This document shows positions 54,201-58,846 of a stretch of 64,000 nucleotides of DNA, in pieces; position 1 is the stretch's first letter, and each line of letters opens with the position of its first letter. Under the pieces are notes generated by a model. The model saw nothing but the letters and a program-made list of their open reading frames with translations, was not told the DNA's origin and ran no database searches. Position numbers and translations under genes: made by a program. This stretch comes from Oxyruncus cristatus (Eukaryota > Chordata > Aves > Passeriformes > Cotingidae), in NCBI GenBank assembly GCA_013399855.1, contig VXAY01000115.1, positions 724,799 through 788,798 of the forward strand. The letters run 5' to 3'.

Positions 54201-57200
54201 GTTCACCACAGCCAAGAACATTCCCGGGGGTGTGTCAGATGCCAAGAGAAGCTGCCACCCTTCGATTCACATCACCGGCTGCCTCCCGGCAACCTGCTCA
54301 CGTGTGTGCACACGCCAAGGGGGAAGCGCCTTCCCAGGGGTGCAGCCATTCATAATTCATTCCCTCCTCTGTCAGGAAACACTCCATTATTCAAGAGCAG
54401 GCGTTCAGATACCAAGCGCATTCTTGGAAATCATTCTTTTCTCCTAAATGTGGTAATAATCTTTCGGGGAGAAATCCCGGCTCAAGCCCATTGGAGCCAC
54501 GATTTTTAGGGGAAGAGTTTAAAGAGCTGGTATTTCCAGAAGCCATATGAGAAATGCATTATTTACTGCAGGTAAATTCTGACTGTGTGCTACCCCTTGG
54601 GGCTTTGCAAAACTTTATGGAAAAGATCATAATAAGAACAATGGTAAAAATAAGCAGATGCCCTGTTTTTACCTTGGGGAATTCGATTACATTTATTACT
54701 GTAAAAGACAGAAAATTAATTTTACCATTATTCTGGCTGAGCCAGACACCTTGATTTAGTTATGCCAAGCGAGTGCATTTTCATAATTAATGAAATTGAG
54801 CTAAAAAAGCATCTTTATCCTCTTAGCTCCATTACTCGCTTCAGACTTCTTTGAACTGATGTGAATTCTCAAAAGTGTCCTTCACTAGTGACACAAATAA
54901 AAAGAAATTCTAAGACAAAAGATGAATAAAAATAGGTTTGCCGAGTCCCAAATTTCTATGTATTAAAAAAAGAGCCATATCTTCACTTTCAGTGCCAAAT
55001 AATAAAGGAATACTGCCACAGAGAAGAGAAAATAATCACAAGTAACAGAAAGAGTAATTAAAAATTGTTGATCTCGGTACCTCAGTCGTCCTATTCACCA
55101 TCATCTGATGCAGCGTGGTTTGGGAAAAAGAGGAACAATATTAAAGACTGGCCGCAAAACAAAGAACTATGTTGCTTTTTTTGAAATGAGTTATGCTGTT
55201 AATTATGGGAAGAGCCATTCGAGCATGCATTAACTTTAAATACAACCCATATTCCCACAGGCAATAAACGAGTATCCTATTTAATAGGGAAGCAGCGGTC
55301 CTGCCTCCATCCCAGTGCCTGCTGGTTTACAAATAACATGGAAAAAGCTGGTTACCAAAGAAATGGGAGGCGTGACTCAGAAGTAGAGAAACGAAAAAAG
55401 AGCAGGTTGGAATTACCGCCAAATTAAATACACTGCTGGTGGTAGTGGTGGGGGAACGCGTCTCTCCACGCTGAAGTTACCTCCAGTGGCTGGGATGAAG
55501 GAATCCCAGGGGCCGCCCACCCCGGTACCTGCCCGGCCGCGCCGCGTTACCTTGGACTGCACGTCAGCGTTGTGGTCGTTCTGCAGCAGCAGCGCCGCCG
55601 ACTTGGTGTCGTCCTTCCTGGCGGCGATGTGCAGGGCTGGCAGCCTCACCTTGCCCTTGGTGTCGTTCTCCAGCAGGATGGCCACCGCCTGGTTGTGCCC
55701 CTGCTGCAGCGCCACAGCCAGAGGAGTGAAGCCGTCCTGGGGGAGAGGAAGCCAAGGTGTGCCCCGTGAGACGTGACTTGCTCGCACACAGAAATCCGAG
55801 ATGCTCGTTGCCAGCTGTTTCCCACCTCTGCACCTCTCCGTCTCCACCAGCAGCACAGCATTTTAACCCTTTTCAAACGTCTTCCAAAGGCTTTCAAACA
55901 TTTCAAATGCTTTTGAGCACCTTTTCCCACTGTAGTCTTTTCTTTAACTCAAGTACAAGCAAAGCGTTGTTCTACTTAATTCCTTCCCATCTTAAAACAG
56001 GCCACAAAGCATATTTTCAGCAATTTTTTTGTAAATTTAGTGAGCACTGAACAAACTAGATGTGAAAAATATACAGGGAGCCTGCTTGTGAAAAGAAAGT
56101 GTATCTTTGGATGCATTTGCTGCTGTTCCCATTTCCAAGTTACACATGGCCCGTGAATCAAGAAAGCCAGACCATGCTTAGGAATTTATTCTAATTTGAA
56201 GGAGGAAAATACCAGATTATTTGTATCTGCTGGAAAAACAAAGAAAAACATCCCTGCTTGACATTCCTAGTTTTAGCTCTGTTTTAAAATTAGTTTCAAA
56301 TTGCCTTGCTCCTCCACACATGCCTGGGATGGCCAGTGCTTTTAAAACCCAACACATGATCACAGCCTGCTCCTCCTGGCTGAATACTGCCTGCTCCCAA
56401 ATATTTCATTCTGATTTGAAACTGGTCATGCACCCTCCCCGAGCACAGGTGTGCTGTAACCACATGAGAGACGGGACAGAAACGCTTCGGAACAGGAATA
56501 TGGAAAGAGGATAAGGTAATAAAGGCCAAGTTAGGAAGGAACAAGAGCTGACATATGCTGAAAGAAACATCTGAGGAATTGCCAGAGCCATTTTTCCCCT
56601 TAGTAATCTAATAACTTTTGCGTTGAGTGGTGGGTAGGTGTGTTGTAACAGCGATACTGCCGTGGTTTCTGCCTGTAACAGAGATTAAATTCTGTGCAGG
56701 GAATTAAAAAGGGGTGAACAGCTGACGAAACAGCTGAACTGTAAAGATAATTCTGAGATTGGGGCTACATAAGGTGTTGAAATGGCTTAATGCATTTGCC
56801 TTTCGCCTCTGGGAACATGAGAACAAATCCTGGATTAGAGGTCCTGTGAAACTGAGCTCATCCTTACCCTCCTTTTGTATCCATATGGATGTAAGCCTGG
56901 GAGGAAACGAAATACATTCAAAGGCAGTGCAAGTTTCAAAGCTTCAAAGACAAGATCACCCATTTGATTTGCACCATTTCGTCATCCACCCTTCTCTAAA
57001 AGGACACCACTCTTTCTGCATTCCCTCTCCTATTGCTTCTGGAAAGCACGGCCAACCAGAGCTCAGAGAAGGCTTTTCATTTCCTGACCTCCCATGAGGA
57101 GTGCCAGTCTGTGATGCCAAACACAAGGTCCTTCTCCATGTACTCCAGTGGCATCCACAGTTCAGGCTGCCATCCCACCTTGCTGAATGTGCCATTTGTT

Positions 57201-58846
57201 CATCCTGTTCATGAGATGAACTCTGGGAATGTGGGGAAACAGATGGTGGCTCAGGAACACTCACAGAATCATGGAAACCATCACCTCAGCAAGACCTGAA
57301 CCCAAAACTGACCCAGGTCTGCAATAAGGACATCAACAGCCTTTACTCGCCAAGCTACAAAGTGAGAACTGACCTTTCTGATGGCAGCAGACAGACTTGG
57401 AATCAGGTTCAGAGAGGGGATATTTCATTTTACTTCTTTCCTCCCCTCTGCCTTTTTTTATAAAGTCAGACTACAGTGTGACTTCTTCACATGAATTATA
57501 ACCACCTTGGCCTCACAATTCCTGTAACCTGACTGAATTTCCAAGTGCACCTGACCATCCCAGCCAACAGTTCCCCCTCTGCTCCCTCACAAGGAGTGTG
57601 TTTCTGCCACGTTGCCCGGCAATCCCACGGGATGCCGTACCTCAGAGAGCTGACATGTAACGTGATCACCTCAGAGAGGATTATTTCAGGAGTTGTCACC
57701 ACATGGTACAGTATCCACTGAGAGAGAGGACAGTGAAACAGCTGGTAACGCTGACAGTTTGCTTTGAAGGGAAGGAGAGGGAGCATAAATGCATCAGCAT
57801 TTCCAACTCATCTACCCATAGGGTCAACCCAGAATGGGAATGTTTCTGGACAGACTAGGGAAAAGTACGAAATGTGAGGAAAACCTCTCAGTGGAAAGAA
57901 ACTTTCCCATTGCTACTTCACATGGCACAACAGGAAGGTGACACACTTTGCAGCACAAAGCCTGTTCACTCATCCCCTGGGCTTGGAACAAAAGAACACC
58001 TGGCAGAAAGAGAGCAGGAGGAGGGAACAGAATGAGCACAGTCCCCATATTTTCCCCACTGCCCTTAAATCCCTCTTTAATTACTTTGCTTCAGTTCCTC
58101 CTGAGATGGAGTCTCATCTCTCCAACTTTAGTGTCTGCTCTGCTTGCACTGAAGTCACTGCAGGTTTACAAACCAGAACCCCAGTTAATATCCTCTTTTC
58201 TGCCTTGACACCCACGTGATCCACCAGCAGAAATAAGGCATCTGTGGAGAAAACAGCACACGTGGCCTGCTGAGCTCATTGTTGGGATCCTTGTCAGTCA
58301 TTCGATCTCCAACTCGCTCTGATCACAGACAACAATGGATACTCACAGGTTACACGAAGTCCCAGATGGGCTTCAGAACCAGAGGAACTTAGGGAAACAG
58401 AAGCAGGAGGCTGGAATAAGTGACCCCCCGAATGGTTCTGTGAGCCCAGCACCACAGGGAACCTCCTCACTCATCACTCCTGAACTTGTCCAAAATCCCA
58501 AGACCCAGTGCTGGAGTTATGGTTGGACTTGATAGCCTTAGAGGTGTTTTCCAGCCTGAACAATTCTAAAGGAATTTATAATTCTATAATTCTAAAAGGA
58601 AGCTTGTTAACAACCACCTGTTGATATTAACTGGTTTTATACCATTTTACACCACAGACACCCTTTCAGACACAGCCCACACAGTCCCGACTTTAAGCAA
58701 TCTGAATATAAAGGCAAAGAAAAACATGAGACACACAAAACTCTCACCTCAGTAGCTGTGCTTTGGTTGGCTCCATTCTCCAGGAGATACTTCACCACCT
58801 CAATGTGGTTCTCTTGAGCTGCCATGTACAAAGGAGTAAAGCCATT
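1..58846 (-). CDS. ANK2: ANK2 (ankyrin-B), internal part of the gene, 23 coding exons
   Basis: Ankyrin-B is a membrane-skeleton adaptor. Its 24 ankyrin repeats hold integral membrane proteins (exchangers, pumps, IP3 receptor, L1-type adhesion molecules) and its ZU5-UPA module binds beta-spectrin. Visible here are repeats 4-24, the linker and the start of ZU5. The spliced coding length is 2,739 bases, an exact multiple of three, with no stop or frameshift. Every junction is AG/GT. Paralog choice rests on remembered differences: the linker reads [11 protein letters not shown] (ANK3 has a DTDKYLGPQDL-like stretch) and ZU5 reads [13 protein letters not shown] (ANK1 differs strongly). The start codon, repeats 1-3, and everything after the first half of ZU5 are outside the window. 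The span given includes the introns; exons are listed separately. Confidence 0.96.
224..10126 (-). other. ANK2: ANK2 intron between linker and ZU5 exons (9.9 kb)
   Basis: Largest complete intron in the window and mostly AT-rich. It holds two poly-T tracts with an N (1,171-1,227), homopolymers at 637-648 and 796-809, a short CA run near 3,300, and A/G-rich sequence around 3,660-3,710. Open frames are short and resemble no protein I know. I recognise no mobile element. Confidence 0.85.
1171..1227. repeat. Two poly-T tracts with an undetermined base
   Basis: Thirteen T at 1,171-1,183, one N at 1,184, then a short spacer and 27 T at 1,201-1,227. The bases before each tract are similar (aactacttcca and aacttcttccca), suggesting a small local duplication or unresolved homopolymer length in the assembly. 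On the ANK2 sense strand these are poly-A tracts. Confidence 0.85.
10127..10230 (-). CDS. ANK2: ANK2 exon: end of linker, lead-in to ZU5
   Basis: 104 bases, phase 0 in, leaving GG of a glycine codon. It encodes [20 protein letters not shown], then [15 protein letters not shown]. The acceptor is ctgcttcccaag|GTA and the donor is GG|gtgagt. SSPIHSG leads directly into [12 protein letters not shown] of the ZU5 domain in all vertebrate ankyrins. WGPE here replaces the remembered WGTE. Confidence 0.96.
10231..10831 (-). other. ANK2: ANK2 intron (601 bases)
   Basis: Short AT-rich intron between the two last linker exons. It contains a plus-strand A run at about 10,242-10,251 close to the acceptor, and nothing else that I recognise. 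Confidence 0.85.
10832..10934 (-). CDS. ANK2: ANK2 exon: serine-rich linker ([18 protein letters not shown])
   Basis: 103 bases. The first base completes a serine codon and the exon ends in phase 0. It encodes [20 protein letters not shown], then [14 protein letters not shown]. The acceptor is caacctgccag|C and the donor is CAG|gtaaga. The serine-rich first half is shared by ankyrins B and G and contains several possible phosphorylation sites. Remembered human sequence has AVMDDSVVIPSHQ in the second half. Confidence 0.96.
10935..14416 (-). other. ANK2: ANK2 intron (3.5 kb)
   Basis: No recognised gene or mobile element. A purine-rich gaaa/gaga stretch lies at about 13,405-13,450. A 146-codon minus-strand open frame at 11,206-11,646 has no recognisable protein features and is treated as chance. 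Confidence 0.8.
14417..14561 (-). CDS. ANK2: ANK2 exon: linker, [11 protein letters not shown] segment
   Basis: 145 bases, taking two bases to finish a glycine codon and leaving two bases of a serine codon. It encodes [20 protein letters not shown], then [20 protein letters not shown] and LEGGRSD. The acceptor is tgattcacag|GT and the donor is AG|gtattt (T at +5). This segment separates ANK2 from ANK3 most clearly. It is predicted to be disordered and acidic. The linker between repeats and ZU5 has been reported to contain an autoinhibitory segment in ankyrin-B/G; whether this stretch is part of it I cannot verify. Confidence 0.96.
14562..21156 (-). other. ANK2: ANK2 intron (6.6 kb)
   Basis: AT-rich, with a 20-base A tract at 16,962-16,981 and a second A run near 18,760. 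I looked for an extra ankyrin linker exon here (ANK3-like VRKANAPEML or a similar ANK2 insert) and saw none. No mobile element recognised. Confidence 0.8.
21157..21229 (-). CDS. ANK2: ANK2 exon: linker after the ankyrin repeats ([13 protein letters not shown])
   Basis: 73 bases, entering in phase 0 and leaving with one base of a glycine codon. It encodes [17 protein letters not shown] and then an acidic end LDVSDEE. The acceptor is gtctttgcag|ACT and the donor is G|gtgagc. This is the first phase change after the run of symmetric exons. VTEKHK..NVPETM is shared by ANK2 and ANK3; LDVSDEEG fits ANK2. The acidic tail is a flexible connection, not a folded domain. Confidence 0.96.
21230..26222 (-). 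other. ANK2: ANK2 intron (5.0 kb)
   Basis: Follows the last ankyrin repeat. It contains a C/A homopolymer junction near 21,700-21,717, a 17-base A tract at 23,959-23,975, a short attctacttaat duplication near 23,450-23,480, and a G10 run at 26,096-26,105 followed by A-rich sequence. Nothing coding seen. Confidence 0.8.
26223..26321 (-). CDS. ANK2: ANK2 exon: ankyrin repeat 24 and threonine run
   Basis: 99 bases, phase 0. It starts [16 protein letters not shown], continues [11 protein letters not shown] and ends in ITTTTT. The acceptor is ctctcccttcag|AAT and the donor is ACT|gtgagt. This is the last repeat; it caps the solenoid and runs into the linker. The threonine run continues across the splice junction into TVTEKHK. 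Confidence 0.97.
26322..28387 (-). other. ANK2: ANK2 intron (2.1 kb)
   Basis: Ordinary AT-leaning intron between repeats 23 and 24. No gene, repeat array or mobile element recognised. Confidence 0.85.
28388..28486 (-). CDS. ANK2: ANK2 exon: ankyrin repeat 23
   Basis: 99 bases, phase 0. It starts [16 protein letters not shown] and ends KPNAITT. The acceptor is cttgtcagcag|AAT, where two AGs three bases apart (cag|cag) could allow a one-codon shift. The donor ACG|gtaagt is strong. The core [17 protein letters not shown] is that of ankyrin-B. Confidence 0.97.
28487..31072 (-). other. ANK2: ANK2 intron (2.6 kb)
   Basis: Between repeats 22 and 23. Its middle (about 29,890-30,560) carries two overlapping stop-free minus-strand frames of 186 and 85 codons, described separately. 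The rest shows nothing I recognise. Confidence 0.8.
29892..30559 (-). other. Unidentified region open in two overlapping minus-strand frames
   Basis: Minus-strand frames 30,452-29,892 (186 codons) and 30,559-30,302 (85 codons) overlap without stops, in an intron where chance frames are usually under 100 codons. The translations are neither simple sequence nor shadows of an exon. They include a basic patch (LSRKRRL) and several cysteines. I do not recognise a family. A decayed mobile-element or retroviral fragment in sense orientation is possible, but so is chance. There is no splice or start evidence. Confidence 0.25.
31073..31171 (-). CDS. ANK2: ANK2 exon: ankyrin repeat 22
   Basis: 99 bases, phase 0. 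It starts [16 protein letters not shown] and ends VNAKTK. The acceptor is ctcttcttgtag|CTT and the donor is AAG|gtaaag. TPLI replaces TPLH, as in ankyrin-B. Only 13 of 33 codons end in G or C, in sharp contrast to repeat 18 about 3.5 kb away. Confidence 0.97.
31172..31275 (-). other. ANK2: ANK2 minimal intron (104 bases)
   Basis: Smallest intron of the window, between repeats 21 and 22. Donor gtaagt, acceptor ttcttgtag. Reading on from repeat 21, an in-frame stop appears within the intron after about 22 codons, so retention would truncate the protein. Confidence 0.9.
31276..31374 (-). CDS. ANK2: ANK2 exon: ankyrin repeat 21
   Basis: 99 bases, phase 0. It starts [16 protein letters not shown] and ends NQDAQTK. 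The acceptor is cccacctccag|GCT and the donor is AAG|gtaagt. TSLH instead of TPLH is an ankyrin-B signature at this repeat. The first residue is alanine where I remember serine. The next exon is only 104 bases away. Confidence 0.97.
31375..32783 (-). other. ANK2: ANK2 intron (1.4 kb)
   Basis: Between repeats 20 and 21. It contains a 20-base near-duplicate pair at 32,001-32,048. Otherwise nothing recognised. Confidence 0.85.
32001..32048. repeat. 28-base-period tandem duplication, two copies
   Basis: ttaagtaactaagatttaca at 32,001-32,020 is repeated with one mismatch (ttaagtaagtaagatttaca) at 32,029-32,048. It is a small intronic duplication with no evident function. Confidence 0.85.
32784..32981 (-). 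CDS. ANK2: ANK2 exon: ankyrin repeats 19 and 20
   Basis: 198 bases, phase 0. R19 begins [16 protein letters not shown] and R20 begins [16 protein letters not shown]. The exon ends NIHVATK. The acceptor is ggctggtgttag|AAT and the donor is AAG|gtaact. R20 carries several conservative changes against remembered human ankyrin-B ([17 protein letters not shown] here, with VTLLLDKGANIHMSTK there). It is the least conserved repeat in the window. Confidence 0.97.
33607..33625. repeat. Poly-T tract (19)
   Basis: Simple homopolymer in an intron, poly-A on the gene's sense strand. Confidence 0.9.
33811..34672. repeat. Five-copy tandem repeat, unit about 162-180 bases
   Basis: The phrase ctacac/tagtgatacca begins copies at 33,811, 33,989, 34,151, 34,330 and 34,510, giving periods of 178, 162, 179 and 180. 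A second shared phrase, cattgctaatattgcac, recurs at 33,891, 34,065, 34,231 and 34,411. Other shared pieces are acttccagctgtgaataaa and ggtccccttagggctcccctcag. Copies differ by scattered substitutions and small indels. The fifth copy drifts into GC-rich sequence and stops at the repeat-18 exon donor. I do not recognise the unit as a known mobile element. Confidence 0.9.
34673..34771 (-). CDS. ANK2: ANK2 exon: ankyrin repeat 18
   Basis: 99 bases, phase 0. It starts [16 protein letters not shown] and ends SPHATAK. The acceptor is cgccctttcag|AAC and the donor is AAG|gtgagc. 32 of its 33 codons end in G or C, the most extreme composition of the gene segment. It sits in a CpG-rich island, and a five-copy tandem repeat begins right after its donor. 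The protein sequence is ordinary, so the shift is nucleotide-level only. Confidence 0.97.
34810..34822 (+). promoter_or_regulatory. CTCF-like site
   Basis: ccgccagggggcg matches the core of the CTCF consensus (CCASYAGRKGGCR-type) closely and lies in the CpG-rich island 39 bases upstream of the repeat-18 exon in gene direction. Binding is inferred from motif only. CpG methylation inside the core could modulate it. Confidence 0.5.
35205..35229. repeat. 25-base exact direct repeat, copy 1
   Basis: Identical to 35,841-35,865, same orientation. Starts cctgctctttgcctc. It overlaps the CAG side of the cryptic donor after repeat 17. Confidence 0.95.
35252..35350 (-). CDS. ANK2: ANK2 exon: ankyrin repeat 17
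   Basis: 99 bases, phase 0. It starts [16 protein letters not shown] and ends CPDSAGK. The acceptor is gaatttttcag|AAG. The donor AAG|gtactg is poor (T at +5), while a near-perfect CAG|gtaagt lies 46 bases further on at 35,201-35,208. The frame-preserving junction is the weak one, because using the strong one shifts the frame. Compared with remembered human sequence, RRAAADSAGK has become [10 protein letters not shown]. Confidence 0.96.
35351..37039 (-). other. ANK2: ANK2 intron (1.7 kb)
   Basis: Between repeats 16 and 17. AT-rich; it holds copy 2 of the 25-base repeat and nothing else recognised. Confidence 0.85.
35841..35865. repeat. 25-base exact direct repeat, copy 2
   Basis: Second copy, in the preceding intron (in gene order). 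The pair brackets the repeat-17 exon at a distance of 636 bases. This copy is not followed by a GT donor. Confidence 0.95.
37040..37237 (-). CDS. ANK2: ANK2 exon: ankyrin repeats 15 and 16
   Basis: 198 bases, phase 0. R15 begins [16 protein letters not shown] and R16 begins [16 protein letters not shown]. The exon ends SHSMSTK. The acceptor is tttgagttgtag|GAA, with few pyrimidines, and the donor is AAA|gtaaga. Human ankyrin-B, from memory, has AHSLATK at the end, so this tip is one of the more variable spots. The exon is strongly GC-rich with many CpG. Confidence 0.97.
37463..37561 (-). CDS. ANK2: ANK2 exon: ankyrin repeat 14
   Basis: 99 bases, phase 0. It starts [16 protein letters not shown] and ends ALVDARAR. 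The acceptor is ttttctgcag|CGA and the donor is AGG|gtaggt. In ankyrins the RGETALH repeat falls around the boundary between the two central binding sub-blocks of the solenoid. A 225-base intron separates it from the R15-R16 exon. Confidence 0.97.
37562..39993 (-). other. ANK2: ANK2 intron (2.4 kb)
   Basis: Between repeats 13 and 14. No gene or recognisable mobile element. Confidence 0.85.
39994..40092 (-). CDS. ANK2: ANK2 exon: ankyrin repeat 13
   Basis: 99 bases, phase 0. It starts [16 protein letters not shown] and ends SPDVTNI. The acceptor is tgtttcgcag|TCG and the donor is ATT|gtgagt. TPIH replaces TPLH and [11 protein letters not shown] replaces the usual loop, both as in ankyrin-B. 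The last exonic base is T rather than the common G, offset by a strong intronic donor. Confidence 0.97.
40185..40220. repeat. GA microsatellite plus A tract in a 190-base intron
   Basis: (GA)10 at 40,185-40,204 followed by A14 at 40,207-40,220 on the plus strand. In the transcript this reads U-rich then (CU)n, a long pyrimidine tract about 93-128 bases upstream of the repeat-13 acceptor. Confidence 0.9.
40283..40381 (-). CDS. ANK2: ANK2 exon: ankyrin repeat 12
   Basis: 99 bases, phase 0. It starts [16 protein letters not shown] and ends SIQAITE. The acceptor is cttttgcacag|AAT and the donor is GAG|gtagac. This exon has AT-leaning third positions, unlike the R10-R11 exon upstream. Only 190 bases of intron separate it from repeat 13. 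Confidence 0.97.
40800..41056 (-). mobile_element. CR1 LINE 3' fragment
   Basis: Reverse complement of a CR1 3' end. It shows gaatcacagaatcccc at its start, then ggctggaagcgacttcaaag, ccagggatggggcagccaca, cttctctgggcaacctgt and taatatctaatctaaacctc, phrases typical of avian CR1. Only the last 250 or so bases are present. The element is therefore 5'-truncated, as usual, and lies in the same orientation as ANK2. Confidence 0.9.
42054..42070 (+). other. G-quadruplex motif
   Basis: gggagggagggaggggg has four runs of at least three G separated by single A, a perfect short-loop quadruplex motif. It is on the plus strand, the template strand for ANK2 transcription. Confidence 0.8.
43203..43400 (-). 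CDS. ANK2: ANK2 exon: ankyrin repeats 10 and 11
   Basis: 198 bases, phase 0, two full repeats. R10 begins [16 protein letters not shown] and R11 begins [16 protein letters not shown]. The exon ends NPNARAL. The acceptor is tttgccacag|AAT and the donor is CTG|gtaaac. R11 opens with DYLTALH instead of NGxTPLH, a known family variation at this point of the solenoid. The exon is CpG-rich in an otherwise AT-rich neighbourhood. Confidence 0.97.
43401..44079 (-). other. ANK2: ANK2 intron (679 bases)
   Basis: Between repeats 9 and 10. It begins with a (GT)6 run at the donor (44,068-44,079) and a 14-base direct duplication (acacagaggtgctc at 44,008-44,021 and 44,039-44,052). Otherwise nothing recognised. 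Confidence 0.85.
44080..44178 (-). CDS. ANK2: ANK2 exon: ankyrin repeat 9
   Basis: 99 bases, phase 0. It starts [16 protein letters not shown] and ends APLLARTK. The acceptor is ttactttaag|GAT, with a purine at -4. The donor AAG|gtgtgtgtgtgtcc lies inside a six-unit GT repeat, so +3 is G and +4 is T, and the choice of donor depends on register. The encoded repeat matches ankyrin-B residue for residue as far as I recall. Confidence 0.97.
49276..49370. repeat. AT-rich imperfect repeat
   Basis: Nearly pure A/T, with three related words: tattgtcatataata, tattgttatatgaata and tattatcatataata. It resembles a decayed minisatellite or an unwinding-prone stretch. Confidence 0.65.
51826..51909. repeat. 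A/C-rich low-complexity stretch
   Basis: Short CA run, then A16 at 51,846-51,861, then acaaaacaaaacac-like and caagcaag-like words. In the transcript it is U/G-rich and lies about 60-140 bases after the repeat-8 donor. Confidence 0.85.
51966..52064 (-). CDS. ANK2: ANK2 exon: ankyrin repeat 8
   Basis: 99 bases, phase 0. It starts [16 protein letters not shown] and ends QIDAKTR. The acceptor is catggtgtag|AAT and the donor is AGG|gtgagt, a strong site. The 7.8 kb intron that follows, the largest complete repeat-region intron here, opens with a low-complexity A/C-rich stretch on the plus strand within about 60 bases of the donor. Confidence 0.97.
52065..53132 (-). other. ANK2: ANK2 intron (1.1 kb)
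   Basis: Between repeats 7 and 8. No recognisable element. Confidence 0.85.
53133..53231 (-). CDS. ANK2: ANK2 exon: ankyrin repeat 7
   Basis: 99 bases, phase 0. It starts [16 protein letters not shown] and ends AVDFTAR. The acceptor is ctttgtag|AGT and the donor is AGG|gtacgg. This is a full canonical 33-residue repeat with the TPLH turn, the first after the short R5-R6 pair and the microexon peptide. The exon and the one for repeat 8 lie about 1.1 kb apart, with long introns outside the pair. Confidence 0.97.
53232..55080 (-). other. ANK2: ANK2 intron (1.8 kb)
   Basis: Follows the microexon. It has a pyrimidine stretch at 53,652-53,681. TAAT-rich, non-repetitive sequence within 350 bases of the microexon (about 54,740-55,010) could be conserved noncoding sequence. 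Confidence 0.8.
55081..55104 (-). CDS. ANK2: ANK2 24-base microexon (MMVNRTTE)
   Basis: 24 bases, phase 0 at both ends, encoding MMVNRTTE. This peptide sits between repeats 6 and 7 in ANK2 and ANK3 as I remember them and is absent from ANK1. The acceptor is ctgcatcag|ATG, with a pyrimidine run about 25 bases upstream (gttcctctttttccc). The donor is GAG|gtaccg, which has C at +5. An in-frame length, a weak donor and a UGC just before the AG are typical of regulated microexons, so alternative use is likely but inferred. Skipping keeps the frame and removes eight residues from the R6-R7 loop. Confidence 0.93.
55105..55550 (-). other. ANK2: ANK2 intron (446 bases)
   Basis: Precedes the microexon. 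AT-rich at its 3' end, with gcatgcattaa and ttatgctgttaatta words. The pyrimidine tract of the microexon lies at about 55,117-55,131. Confidence 0.85.
55551..55736 (-). CDS. ANK2: ANK2 exon: shortened ankyrin repeats 5 and 6
   Basis: 186 bases, phase 0, 62 residues. Two repeats share the exon: [16 protein letters not shown] for R5 and [15 protein letters not shown] for R6. Both are shorter than 33 residues because the hairpin between them is replaced by NDTKGKVR. This is a hallmark of the ankyrin family and explains why the exon is not 198 bases. The acceptor is ctcccccag|GAC and the donor is AAG|gtaacg, which lacks G at +5. The exon is GC-rich compared with the surrounding intron. Confidence 0.97.
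55737..58747 (-). other. ANK2: ANK2 intron (3.0 kb)
   Basis: Between repeats 4 and 5. It contains the end of a CR1 copy at 58,521-58,597. No gene recognised. Confidence 0.8.
58521..58597 (+). mobile_element. CR1 LINE 3' tail remnant
   Basis: ggttggacttgatagcctta, gaggtgttttccagcctga and then aattctaaa/attctataattct match the last bases of CR1 with its 8-base terminal repeat. It is antisense to ANK2. Upstream sequence is too decayed for me to follow. Confidence 0.75.
58748..58846 (-). CDS. ANK2: ANK2 exon: ankyrin repeat 4
   Basis: 99 bases, phase 0 at both ends, exactly one 33-residue repeat. It begins [14 protein letters not shown] and ends NQSTATE. The acceptor is cttcccag|AAT and the donor is GAG|gtgaga. 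Repeat 4 belongs to the N-terminal part of the solenoid. The sequence is nearly identical to human ankyrin-B as I remember it, with a conservative HIEVV in place of HIDVV. It is the most upstream coding exon in the window. I found no match to repeat 3 (GNTALHIASLAGQ-type) between here and 64,000. Confidence 0.97.

Noticed and set aside
1..58846. ANK1 or ANK3 as the gene identity
   Set aside because: Linker and ZU5 words ([30 protein letters not shown]) fit ANK2 and disagree with remembered ANK1 and ANK3 sequence.
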